A stretch of 64,000 bases of DNA. Source: Blattamonas nauphoetae. Lineage: Eukaryota; Preaxostyla; Oxymonadida. Below, piece after piece: positions 43,486 through 54,839 of this stretch. The stretch spans positions 682,001-746,000 of the forward strand of contig JARBJD010000001.1 in NCBI GenBank assembly GCA_033064195.1, given 5' to 3'. The notes beneath the pieces are model-generated. The model saw only the letters and a program-made list of their open reading frames with translations, was not told the DNA's origin and ran no database searches. Every line of letters starts with the position of its first letter. The stretch's first letter is position 1. A program made the position numbers and the translations under genes.

Positions 43486-44554
43486 TCACTGCATATATCC
43501 AACTGGTTTGATCGGTGTGTTGTGTGGCTTGTCAATCGTGATCTCACTAGTTTGTGTGGCGAAATCAACAACAATTTCCTTCATGATCTCCGTTTCTCCT
43601 CGAGGAATTGTGAAGAGCCCCTTGATCTTTTTCTGACGTGGAGCTGGACGGGAAACATGATAACCATGTGAGACTTCTGCATAAGGAGATTCTTTAATGT
43701 GTCTAATCACTGTGTAGTTGACGAAGAAGCCACTTCCTTCGTCGTGGATAATTCCTGCAGTAATTGCTTCAATAGTCAGGTTGATGGCTTCTTCTTCCGT
43801 CATATCGGGTTTATACTTTGATTCCATCACACCAACAGCTGCGTACGATCCTGATCCCATCCTATAATTCATGGCAAGAGAAAAATGAAGAGTGACGAGA
43901 ACAGATGGGAATACACTGAAAAATCTTCCGGAGAAACACTTCCATGGTTAGAAACATTGTACAAATGCGGGCCAGTGAAATCGCATCCACCGAGGATTAG
44001 ATGAGCACCAACATGACCTTGATATCTTCGACACGAGAAGTACGGAATGATGATTGAAAACGAACAAACGGGAAAAGATGGCGCTTGAGCTTAACGCAAG
44101 CTGTTTCCACTCGAATTGGGCGCCCTGTATTCAGTTCGAGTAAGCGTAATTGTGATCCAATCATTGCAGTGACTGTTAAAATACAATAAAGAAGAATACA
44201 GGGAAGGAAGAGAGAGTTGGATGGTGAAAGAATAGGAAATAGCTACCGTGGTGTGTATCAGCGGCTGTACCTGCACCACCACAATAGATTGACGGTGTCA
44301 TTTTGTGGATTTTCATGCATGATTTGTCCATGACAATATGGCCACCAGTTGCCTTCGAATCAGCTCCAAGAACAACACCTCCCTATTTCAGAAGAAGGAA
44401 TAAAAGTGAGTTAAACGATGTGAGAGATAGATTGGAGATGGAGAAAATCCGGAGGACTGAAGGAGCAACACAATCTGTATTATACCTTGAAAACAACACC
44501 ACAGATGGTTGTTCCGGTTTTCTTTGTTCCTTTCAATGACTTAACAGGATCCAT
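43486..44554 (-). CDS. PSMB7: 20S proteasome beta2 subunit (trypsin-like)
   Basis: Catalytic beta2 subunit of the 20S core. The ATG at 44554 gives a very short propeptide (14 residues, [14 protein letters not shown]) before the processing site and [17 protein letters not shown], so the N-terminal nucleophile is Thr15. Further exons give [38 protein letters not shown] and [15 protein letters not shown]. The C-terminal arm ends PIKPVGYMQ, with [15 protein letters not shown] resembling the long beta2 tail that embraces beta3. The human propeptide is about 43 residues. Five exons with short introns. It starts 79 bp from the divergent SPRY gene. Confidence 0.93.
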
Positions 44555-44633
44555 TCGTTTCTCTGGACTCAAATTGATCCGACAAGAATGTTAAGGGGAA
44601 CTCAACAATCTAAATTGGAGGTTTTTCAACAAC

Positions 44634-45579
44634 ATGGATGATAGCACAGATCTACCGATGTCTCAGCATCAGATTTTGAAGGAACAATTGAAAGAAAGAA
44701 TTGCTCTTCTTGAGCAAACTGTCGCCTCACAAGCAGCCGTCATCACTCAACTCCAAACTGAAATATCGAACGCTAAAAATCACTCATCATCTGTACAAGA
44801 AGGTTTTTATTTGATTGTCGACTTGACACTTGACTTTATCAGGCATCCCTCAAAGATTAGACACCTTCAAATATGAGGTCCTACCGGTCAATACATTCAC
44901 TGTATCTGGAACAACAATCACAAGAGTGGGTAATCGATTGTGGTCATCCATTTTTCTGGATCATCCGATCACAAAGGGAATCTGTCGCTGGTATCTCCGA
45001 CTCATCATTTTTCATCATCCACAGTTCGTTTGAAATTGGAGAAAAGTCGTCCACCTGGATCTGTATGATTTACTTAGTCACTCACAACCTTCTAGACTTT
45101 GGAATTGTTGATTCAAGCTTAACTTACACTCATAATCGTCAACCTCTCGGAAATGGTGATCGAGGTTTCCTCTTGCTTTCACTCATTTCTCAGATGTTGT
45201 CTCATGTGGATACCGAGCCGGAACGTGTGATCCCTTTTCCACAGTCTCATTTATCTCCTTAGAGGTGAAATGTTCCATAAAAATCAATCGGAGTTCTTCA
45301 GAAATAAAGATGAAATTGCAAAACAAGGTGATATTGTCACAATGGAACTGAACATGGATACTCACCCTCACACACTCCACTACTTTGTCAACAAACGCCA
45401 ATGTCGAAATGCTTTTCTTCGAATCCCAGATACAGTTAAGATCGGAGTTTGCTCTTCTTTCATCTTCATTCTCTCGCAAGCTTACATTTTATTACCACGG
45501 AGATAGTGTCAAGCTCACATCATTTGGGTTGGTTGATACACCCATGGCAACCTCTGAGAGTTTAGATTATCCGTGGTGA
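44634..45579 (+). CDS. SPRY/B30.2-like domain protein
   Basis: An N-terminal coiled coil (LKERIALLEQTVASQ) is followed by a SPRY-like beta sandwich. The exons give YEVLPVNTFTVSGTTITR, SSIFLDHPITKGICRW, then, after introns of about 35 nt, FEIGEKSSTWIYFGIVDS, RGEMFHKNQSEFF, MELNMDTHPHTLHYFVNK and a final exon ending SESLDYPW. The pattern of a Thr-rich strand, ITKGI-C-R-W, FGIVDS and LHYFVN resembles the large SPRY families of oxymonads; that link is from memory. SPRY domains bind short peptides, and I cannot name a partner. Junctions were chosen to keep the domain open and may be off by a few codons. Confidence 0.65.
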
Positions 45580-45852
45580 TTTATTCACTGATAGTTCTCA
45601 TTTTATTCCTTTTTCGTATATCCTCCAGCTTTTTATTTGTGCAACTTCACATTTTTATCTTGGTGAGTGATTCAATTGCCATCTCATTTCTTGACTCAAA
45701 CACTTCGGGTTGACTGTGAGTTGTGCGTCATTTAGACAGAGTATTCCAATACAGAATTATGGATCATGGTTGAGCACACTGTACTGGAGCAAAAATATTG
45801 TAAAAAATTCGATACATCACATGACATTTTTTATTGTGAGTTGATCAAGACC

Positions 45853-47461
45853 ATGTCTCTCCGAAACCTCCAGTCGTCCTCATTCAACTTCTTTGATCAA
45901 ACTTGGCAAGAATATCTTGATCAGTACCCTGGCGAACTTCGTGTCGAACGAGGACTCCTTCTGGCTCAACAAGAGAAAAACCACAAAGCCGAGATTGTTG
46001 AAGATATTTTTAAAACACTACTTAGTGGGAAAAATGCGAACAAATATTCTCGAGTCCTCACCAATGAAAAAATCATGGAATCAAAACAAAAACAATTCGA
46101 CAGAGCTGTTGCCATCAAAATGGAACAAGATGCCCTTGCAGAAGAAAAAAGGATTGATGAGGAGATTAGAGTTGCATTGAGCAATGTTGACCTCGAATCC
46201 CAGCTTCGACTGAACCGTGAGAAGGCTGAACTCAATCTGAAAATGGGCAAATGGAATGAAGCAAAAAATGCGTTCAAAACCGCTGAAGGATATTTTAAAA
46301 CAAATGAAGACGGATATCGTGGACATTTTGACATGATTCGTTGTTTGGTCTATGATAAAGACGTCAACAGCATCATGACATACACCGCCAATTTTAGCAA
46401 CCACCAACACGATATGAATCTCGATTGTGTCCGTGTAGCAACTTCTCAGCTCATAGCTGCGCGTGGATTAGCTGCTTTGTGGCAAAGGGACTACAAATTT
46501 GCTGCTGAAACTCTTATTCAGTGCCATTCTGAGATTGGCGAAACATTCAACGAGGTCTGCAGTCCATTACGTGATCTTATTCCCTCTCATTGTTTTCCGT
46601 ATTTCTCCTCAGTTCCTCACATCTGGTGATATTATCCTCGTTGCTGTGATGTGTGCACTCGCATCTTTCGAACATTCAGAACTCAAGGGTGTATGCAATG
46701 TTCTCTTTTCAGATTGACGACTGTTTCTTCTTTCTGCTGTTTACCTTGATGGTTTCTCCCCTCACTTGGACAGCTCCTAGAAAAACAGAACTTTGTTCGA
46801 ATGCTCGATGCACATGGATTTTCAAAGCAAGCTCTCATGTCCTTCCTTGACCGTGACTATACACTCTTCTTTAAGGTTCTCTCGCAAGTAAAGGTATGGT
46901 AAACACCATTTTATCTTCTCCAATATTTTTACTTGATTTATTTCCCAGACGCTGGCTCTCAAGAACTATTATCTGTCTGAGCATGTCAACAATCTCGGCA
47001 CTCACATCTTTCAACGAGCCATCCTCTCATATCTCTCTGCTTACTCTGTCGTTGATCTCAAGCAAATGTCAACAGATTTTGCCACTTCTCTGAATGAACT
47101 GGAAAATACCATTCACACAATGGTCCTTGAAGGTCGAATCAATGCACAGATCGATCCACAAAACCACGTATTCCTTGATTGATCTCTATTCATTTCTCTT
47201 CATGTTCGAATCGAATATTGAAAACTAATCCATTTATCTTTACAGTATCTGACCATTCGTTCGATTGACTATCGAAATGAATGTCTGAGTGAAGCTCTGA
47301 TAGCAATCCAACATCATCTCGATGATATCCAGGCACAAATCGTCCACATCAACTTCAGATTGCCTCAAATTGAAGCTCACTACAAGAAATCCCAAGGCTC
47401 GAAGAGAGGCGGGCGTGATATGGGTTTTGGTAACTCAGGTCTCTTCAACATGGATCCGTAG
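45853..47461 (+). CDS. CSN1: COP9 signalosome subunit 1 (GPS1/CSN1)
   Basis: A PCI-domain subunit of the COP9 signalosome, which removes Nedd8 from cullins. The ATG at 45853 starts MSLRNLQSSSFNFFDQ. A helical-repeat region follows (REKAELNLKMGKWNEAK), then FLTSGDIILVAVMCALASFEHSEL, matching FLTAGNVAVYGGLCALATF of human CSN1. KNYYLSEHVNNLGTHIFQRA, SVVDLKQMSTDFATSLNEL and HTMVLEGRINAQIDPQN form the PCI/winged-helix end. The tail RGGRDMGFGNSGLFNMDP is also CSN1-like. RPN7/PSMD6 is the nearest alternative, but the CALATF-type motif and the tail favour CSN1. Five exons. Confidence 0.83.
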
Positions 47462-47590
47462 AGATATCTACGAAAAGGATTAATTTGCTTGTCTTAAAGC
47501 TTTTTTATTTCACGAACATCCATCACTTTTATTGGTGAAATGAATGTTAGAAGCAGCACTCTTCAGTGATTCCCATTCTCGTTCTTCTCG

Positions 47591-48355
47591 ATGGGTTGTG
47601 GGTCATCTAAGGATAATGACGATGCCAATGATCCAGAATATGAGGATCCTGTCGAAAATACAACACCAAAAACTCCAAAAAAGAAGAAATACAAGGTTCA
47701 ACGCCCTCCAAAAATCGTTTTTCGAAGGTCAGAGCATTTATCTCTTAAAATCGTTCTTTCTGCGACAATTTACAAAAATTGTAGATCTACTCCTCGTGGG
47801 GCACCAGGTGAACCAATAGATGGCGTATTTTTCTCCCAGGGTATGCATCATTTCTCACGTCAACTTCTTCACACCAAATCTCAGATCCAATGATTCATCT
47901 TGATATTAATTTGGATCCATCGGATGTATTTCTATATTTTATTTCATCTTCTCGATATCAGCAACCTCAAACTCTGACAATTACTCTGGTAAAAACGTTT
48001 GTTTTCCTTCATCAATTATTGTCGTAATTTTCCAGAAAAGATGAAGAATTGGGTATTATTTTTCTTCTCTAAGAGATATTCTTTCTGTTTTTGTGTTTGT
48101 TTCCAGATGAACCGGTATGGATCTCTTTTCTTCAATCATCATGTTTCAGTTCGAGGTTCCACAGCAAATCGAGGAACAAATTGTTCCTGATATTCGCAGT
48201 TCCCTCGTCCAGGTTGTGTTCTCCACGAAAAAGTATCATTTCACACTTCTCACATGTCATCTAGACAATGGTCACCAGGGATGTACTCAATCTCGGTCGT
48301 CATCGATGAAAACGTTTGGCACACAGAACCATTCATAATTGTCAACGCATCTTGA
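47591..48355 (+). CDS. Small, probably N-myristoylated protein, unknown
   Basis: The ATG at 47591 gives MGCGSSKDND, a textbook N-myristoylation signal (Gly2) with an adjacent Cys3 that could be palmitoylated, so the protein is likely membrane-bound. An acidic then basic linker (TPKKKKYKVQRPPKI) leads into three or four small exons: PRGAPGEPIDGVFFSQ, HLDINLDPSDVFLYFI and FEVPQQIEEQIVPDIRSS. The last exon, after a 32-nt intron at about 48235-48267, gives QWSPGMYSISVVIDENVW and ends FIIVNAS. The exons suggest a single beta-sandwich domain of about 100 residues. I do not recognise it. Confidence 0.55.
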
Positions 48356-48408
48356 TTTCTCATTTCAAAAAAAATCTTTTTTGTCGTGGAGAAAAAAAAA
48401 GGAAAAAT

Positions 48409-48480
48409 GGAGCGTCCGGGTTTCGATCCCGGTGCCTCACGCATGCGAAGCGCGCAATCTACCAATTGATCTAACGCCCC
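48409..48480 (-). tRNA. tRNA-Ala (anticodon CGC)
   Basis: A complete 72-nt cloverleaf on the minus strand. The acceptor GGGGCGT pairs with ACGCTCC (one G-U). The D-stem is GATC/GATT, and the anticodon stem CGCGC/GCGTG encloses the loop TTCGCAT, so the anticodon is CGC, reading GCG (Ala). The T-arm is CCGGG-ATCGAAA-CCCGG. There is no intron and no encoded CCA. A run of A and T on both sides is compatible with Pol III termination: minus-strand T residues lie just downstream (about 48392-48407). Confidence 0.96.
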
Positions 48481-48741
48481 TCCGGTCAAATCAGTGTTTT
48501 TTGGATACATTTCTAACAGAACGAGGTGAAAAACTTGACATTCACTATCAGTTCCACTTTTGTTTCTTTTGCCAAACGGAGACAACTTCGATAGGATGTC
48601 GCTGATCGCAAGTTTCAACATGTCGCTCTGTAGCTCTATCGTCCTTTCATATCACATTTGAAACGATATTTTTGGTGGTTTATGAAGAGATCTGATCAAT
48701 GTTTTTGTTAAGGGTTTGGGGAGACCACAATTTTTATTTCG

Positions 48742-51700
48742 ATGTTGGGTTTCTTCTTTTGGGTCTTTTCTTTGGGTGGTCTCTTGCTTGGGATCATTGC
48801 GGGTTCTATCCGGAGCGGCTCGAATTGGTCTCCACGTCTAGAATTAGAAGACTCTGCCCAGTATCTTGACTCAACAGCAACTCTTTCGGACCAGGCCACT
48901 GGTCTTTCTACATTCGTCCATCTGTCCGATCTACACATGGGAAACAATAAACTGACATCCAAGCAATTTGAGTTTGTTTTTCTCCCTGGATCATCAAAAA
49001 CAGATCCTTCGTCTCAGAAATCTTGGAATATTTGATTAAACCTTCAACTGTTCTCGTGACAGGCGACCTTGTGGATGGAATGGACGGGTATACTGCATTT
49101 TTTCTGATTTAACCTCTTAGGATCCGCACTCTCATCGATACGCCAGCGTGGAATGATTACTTTGAACCTATCCGGATTCGTGGGTGGAATGATTGTAAAC
49201 AGTGGTTAGATTTGCGTGGAAATCATGATTGTGTTATTTTTTCGTTTTCTAATTCGATGTTAGCCTCAGGACTCATCAACCATTTTGACAACCAAGACTT
49301 GTTCGTAAACTATTCATCTTGCGGATCCCTCAAGAAGACTGTGTATTCACATGTACTTCAAATTCCTACGGATGAATTATTTCTGGACCAGGTCAATGCA
49401 CCATCTATTTCTTTCATCCTTCTTGATTCGATCCCATCAATGTGTTTGCACTCATTTCGTTAATTTTTCTTCAATAATCTGCAATACCCTAGCACTTGTT
49501 CAACCTTTCAACTTTTTCGCGTCTCTTTCCGGCCAACGTTCTGAGAATGGGTCATCAATCAACTCAACCTCCCTTTTTCTCGACGAGCTCGACGCAATCC
49601 CAGAAAACTCCTTGGGCACATTCATCTCCATGCATTCTCCTCTGTTGTCCACAAACACTAAGACGAGGACCCTCCTCAAACAGTGTCTTTCAGGGACTGT
49701 GAAAAGTCTGTCTCATCTTTCGTTCAATGACCATCCTATATCCAGATCGGTCAGACACGCTTTCTCTCCTCGATGGCCACTTCCACATGGCTAACATGGA
49801 TCTGCACTTCTTCGGAAAAAAGAATGGTGGTTCCGGGAAGAGAACACGATTGTCGACAGAGGCAACCATCTCGTCGTTCTCCAACCAGCGATCCTTCCGG
49901 TTATACACAATCGACCACGGACTGATTGCAACCCAAGAATTCTATTACGGCACAGATCAGACCTTTGCACATCTGCAGGGCGTGAAGACTGGGTTGTTTG
50001 AGGCAGAACAGCCATCGTTCTTCTCGTCGGTTGCGCAGACTGTTCGGAATGTTGGGGCGAAGGTGAGAGGGATACAGGCACCGGGCAGAGAGGTGTTGAT
50101 GGAGTCTGGGGCGGCACTTTTGGCGTCGCCTTTGGTGTATGTTCAGGTCACGAATCCTCTCTCGGCGGAGTTGACGACAGCGCGGATGCCGTGGACGGTT
50201 GTTCAGAATTCCACTCACATCCGATCAATCATCCACTCCCAACGAGTGGTCGTCCGAGCGTGGGTGGACATCTTTGAGGGAGACAAAGCTAAGACCGACA
50301 AATTCGTCCAAGCCAAATCAACTCCCCCATACTCCTTCAACCTCACACTCACAACGAAGCCCAACCCCAACAACATCCCTCTCTTCGTCGCTGAGTGGAA
50401 TGCCTCAGACTTTCTGGCAAAGCCATTCTACACTTTGTACACCCACGTCGTTGTTGACAACTCTCAGCCGATCAACATGGACCCTGCTCTCTCCTCTCTC
50501 CTCACGCAGACAGTGAATGGAGAGGAAAGCGAGATTGAACTTGTCTTTGCTGGGCACACGTTTTCGGTGAGTGGGTACACCATCGTTCCGCCGGTCTCAG
50601 TTCCTCGCGTGATCATGTCGTGGCCTGTCGAAGAAATCACGATTGTGATCATCGCTGGACTCACACTGATTCCACTGATTGTGCTCGTCTTTGCTCAACT
50701 CGTCTCGGTCTTTGCAAGTGTTCTTCGAAAGGTCGACAGCTCACTCGAAGGCGAAGGTTCAAAATTGCCGCTTGTCGAAATTGTCAGAAAAACAGTCAGC
50801 TATCCTGATGACCTGCTCACTCCGCATGAACGGGCCGAATTCGAACAAAATCACAATTGCTGCACAACGTGTTGTTTCTGGTCGGGTTGTGTGCATTGCA
50901 TTCCTGAGTGGGTGTCGTTGTGTTGTGGGTGTTGGACAAAGATTGATTATTTCCAAAGACGAGCTTTGTATTCATATCGTCCACGCAGAGAGGTCGAGAC
51001 CCCGAAGACAAAGCCATCGACAGAAACTGAGGAGATGGTCTCTGTTTCTCAGGTTCTGGTTGTTACACCTGGTCCGGAAGTGCAGGAGGTGAAAAGCGAT
51101 GTGGGACATGAATCAAGCTATTCGTCCTCCATAGACCACAACGACCACACTCCAAATCAATCTCAACATACGCCACAGCCAACTGAAAAACCCGCAGATA
51201 CCATCGACCCCAACCCGACCGACCTCCCAAAACCAGAAGAACCTTCCGACTCTCAAAAGGAAGCCCGAGCGCAACCTCGTTTTGCTGTCCGGCTCCTCAG
51301 CTTTTTGATTATCAACTTGTATCCTTACTACCACATGCCCCTCTTCTTCTCTCTCATCTGTGTCCTTTTCATCATCTCCCTCCATCTCGCCCCACACGTG
51401 TCTGGATATCCGGACTCACCCATACTTCCTGTGCATATCGGGCTGTGGACGGGATGGCAGGGTGGGGAGCAGATCACACGCGTTGATTCACAGGCCGTGA
51501 TTGGGGGGCTCTTGATGATGGCATATGTCTATCTCAACATGCTCATCATCTCGCAGTTCTGGTCTGGTCCCTTTGGGTGTCTCAGACGAAAGAAATCTGA
51601 TGTATCTCCGATCACTTGGCGGATCAGTGTGTTCTTCTTTGGGAACCCTCAACTTCCACCACCGCTGATGACCAGAAGCTCTCTGTCGCCGTATGTGTTG

Positions 51701-51883
51701 GTCGCCGCTATTCTTGTTTGCTACGCAGTCCATATAGGATGGACAATGATATGTGGAAACTTCGGTGGGTCGTTCTTGTGGTCGTATTCTGCTCTTCCGA
51801 TCTTCATTGTAGTTATCTTTCTTCATGTGATGAGTTTTGTCTCATTTTTCGTTCGACTTTGCTCATCTCACGAATCCGATTGA
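48742..51883 (+). CDS. TMEM62-like membrane metallophosphoesterase
   Basis: A calcineurin-like phosphoesterase with a membrane domain. The start is MLGFFFWVFSLGGLLLG, a signal peptide or anchor. Metal motifs appear in order across short exons: STFVHLSDLHMG, VTGDLVDGMDG, LDLRGNHDCV, FISMHSPLLS and DGHFHMANMDLHF. A beta-rich luminal part then leads to several membrane spans (ITIVIIAGLTLIPLIVLV; FFSLICVLFIISLHL; SPYVLVAAILVCYAVHIG; PIFIVVIFLHVMSFVSFF). A Cys-rich loop, CCTTCCFWSGC, and a disordered cytosolic loop separate the spans. The architecture matches TMEM62. Introns occur only in the first 1 kb (the last at about 49706-49746), followed by a 2.1-kb exon. The substrate is unknown. Confidence 0.78.
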
Positions 51884-51957
51884 ACGGTTGTCTTTTCGTC
51901 TCATTTTCCATCAATTCGAAAGACTTGTGGGATTGACTCAAACGATCTTCTCTTCTT

Positions 51958-53809
51958 ATGGATCCGCTTTGGAAGGCACTGTCATATTTCAACCGTCGAA
52001 AATACGATGAATGTATTGCACTTTGTGTTGATTTGCTGACAAAGAACCCACTTGACCAGGTATAAATGAGAATCTTCTCATATTAATCATTTTTCAGAGT
52101 GCATGGTTTCTTAAAGTCAGAGCTATGACGGCCAAAAGTTATATTGATGATACGGAAATGGAGGATGAAGCAATTGGTGATCTTTTAATGGATAGTAATG
52201 CTACAGCTGATCAACCAAGGTCTTCCTTCCTCTCTCTCAATATTATAACTCGATATCGAATGTTTTTCAACAAACACAAATCCTTCTTTACCTTTTGCGC
52301 ATAATACAGACCAGGAACCTCACTCAACAAGCCAAAAACCGCTCGCCCAACGTCATCTTCGTTCAGCACGAATAGGCCTGTGTCATCAACTGGGCGCCCA
52401 ATCACTGGATTTGCACGTCCAGGAACATCTACCATTCGTCCACAGACCGGGGCAACATCAACAGCAGGACTTCAACGTCTTCTCACAGCATCGAGAGGCT
52501 CAACCTCTCGCCCAACAACGGCATCTGGACGGTATTTACATTTTTTCTGATTTTTGACCACTTTTTCATCCTTTCTTACACTTTTTTTTGCTTCTTTACC
52601 TATTTTGCAACACTTTCTAGTCTCGTTCGTCTTGGAACTGCTTCACTCTCGTCAATGCCTCCTGGCGCAAATATCGAAGTGTCAAAGCTTGATCTCCAAA
52701 AATATAGCACACGTCCTGCTCTTGCGAAAGCTCTTTGCGACTATCTCCTCTATGTTGAGCACAATCCTCGAATGGCTCTTCAACTGACATCCTTTGTGCT
52801 TGAACGAGATGAAACCAAAAATGATTGGTGGTGGAACGAACGCATGGGAAAGATTTACTATCAACTCGGTCTCTTACGTGATTCTGAAACAAGCATGAAG
52901 AAGAGTCTGATGTCACAGGAAATGCTCCTCACCTACCTCGAACTTGGAAAGATCTATCTTCGTCTTGACGACCCTCGTGCAGCCCTTGATGCATACTCCG
53001 GTGGGACTGAAGTTTGCCGTGGAAATGTCCATCTTCTCTGTGCAATGGCTCGCGTACACGATATGATGGATGAGACCAAAGAGGCTGAGAGGCTCTACCG
53101 CGAAGTGCTGAGATTGGATGCATCGAATGTCGAGGCGCTTGCCTGTCTCGGAACATACTACTTCTACGCTGGACAGTGCGAGCTTGCTCTGCGCTTCTTT
53201 AAGCGACTCATCTCTCTCAGCACCTCGTCCACGTCGGTGGTCGAGGGTGCTGGCTACACTGTCGATCAGAAGAAGGGAGCAGTGATGGGCAGCGGGAACT
53301 GGCACGTCCCATCACCCACACTCACCCTCGCTACGTCGGCCGAGGTGTGGAACAACATTGCACTGTGCTGCATGGAAGCTGGACAGACGTACGCAGCCAT
53401 CACTTACTTCATGCAAGCTCTGCAGTACGCCAACGACGAAGAGCAGACAAGCGACATCTGGTACAATATAGGCAACTACTACATCCAGACAGGTGACCTC
53501 ACTCTTGCATATCAGGCATTCCGTGTGTCCAACGCGTCTAATGGGAACAATGCTGAGGCGCTGAATGCACTTGGTGTTTTGGACATGCGGAGAGGGAACT
53601 TGGATTCGTCGCGTGTGTTCTTGTCGGCTGCGAGGGACAAGTCTCCGTTCCTTAGTGAAGCATATTTCAATGGAGCATTGTTGGCTCGTCGCTTGGGTGA
53701 CACAGAAGAGGCGGCAAAGTTGATGAAACAAGCTGAACAACTCATGGGAGAAACTCCAGAAGTTGTTGAACTGAAAAGAGCCATAGAAAAGGATTTGATG
53801 GGGATTTGA
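51958..53809 (+). CDS. TTC8: BBSome subunit BBS8 (TTC8)
   Basis: A TPR subunit of the BBSome, which moves membrane proteins in and out of cilia. The ATG at 51958 gives MDPLWKALSYFNRRKYDECI, then SAWFLKVRAMTAKSYID and a disordered Arg/Pro/Thr-rich linker with RPITGFARPGTST. VRLGTASLSS matches FVRLGTASM in animals. The TPR region covers the last 1.15-kb exon: DWWWNERMGKIYYQLGLL, VEALACLGTYYFYAGQ, LRFFKRLI, SDIWYNIGNYYIQTGD, EALNALGVLDMRRGN. A small insert rich in Ser/Thr/Gly (about 53215-53330) interrupts the TPR array. About 520 aa, the usual size. The family identity is certain. Confidence 0.95.
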
Positions 53810-53936
53810 TTAATTATTGAATATTTTCATCATTTTTGAATAGTTTTCTCCCGAAATTGCGAACTATCACGAAAACGAGGCCACAACATCTTAAATTGTC
53901 AATCAATCATCGAATACCTTCTTACACTACAATTCG

Positions 53937-54765
53937 ATGACGTTTGTATCTTCATTGGCGCACAGACAATCGTTTACACCCATTGTAAGTGGGGCAGAGT
54001 CCGTTCTGAGTCTTGCAGACAGGATGAACGTTCGACGAGTTTGGTTCTCATTTCCTTCAAAAACTCATTGTATTTTCCACTCATTCATCAAAATAGCAAA
54101 CATCAGTCGCAAATCTTCCACAGGAGGAGTGTTTTGATGTTTTGGATCTGTTTCAGACAATTCGTGAACACGAAATCTCGTATTCTAAGGTTTATTGAGC
54201 GTCTCCGCTGTATTCTGAATCTTATTAGTCACTTTATCTCCATGAGCTTCAAAATATTCACGAAAAACTCAAGAATTATACAGATCCGGACATTTTAGGT
54301 ACATTTTTCTCTCAGACCTGATACTTGAATTCTATGATTTAGATCGTCAAATAAACCTTATGAATGATCTTCAAACTCTTCTCAAGGCCATTCAATCATA
54401 TAAATCAGCCATATCAATGACTCTTAGACGAGTTTCAAGCCCAGAATGGATATCTGTCGGCAACACTGGAAAAGAGTCTGTGACTGTTATTTATAACTCT
54501 CTTTTCAGAGAATTTAACACTCTTTTGAAGCATGTGAACACTTTTGTTTCGGACACGGACAGTACCCTTGCGACAATCAGACGAACACTTCAACTCGTCA
54601 GTAATCCCGACAAAATTGTATTTAATTGAACCCCACTCATCTTTTCTGTGATAGATTTCTCTTGCAGATCGTTTAGAATCTGTTATCCACTCCGAACAAC
54701 ATTACATATCAGCTTTACACGAGATTTCATCTCTCATCCAAAATCAGATTATTGATGCAACTTGA
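53937..54765 (+). CDS. Coiled-coil protein of unknown function, about 210 aa
   Basis: A small helical protein with no family I can name. The exons read MTFVSSLAHRQSFTPIVSGA, SVLSLADRMN, then NLPQEECFDVLDLFQ, SLYLHELQNIHEKLKNYTD and NLMNDLQTLLKAIQSYKS. They continue with YNSLFREFNTLLKHVNTF and, after the last intron (about 54625-54651), LADRLESVIHSEQHYISA, ending QNQIIDAT. The four introns (37-66 nt) keep one open frame, and removing them gives an almost continuous amphipathic helix. Its size resembles a small complex subunit (BLOC, kinetochore or augmin type), but this is only analogy. It converges on NOL9, with 74 bp between stops. Confidence 0.5.
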
Positions 54766-54839
54766 AGCTTTCTCATCCAAAAAATGCATTGATCTCCAAT
54801 TTTTCAACAAAGTACGTCGAATTCTTTGGACGAAATGGC

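Noticed and set aside
45853-47461. Assignment of the PCI protein to RPN7/PSMD6
   Set aside because: The FLTSGD-CALASF block, the LAPHV-like YLSEHV motif and the tail match CSN1 better.
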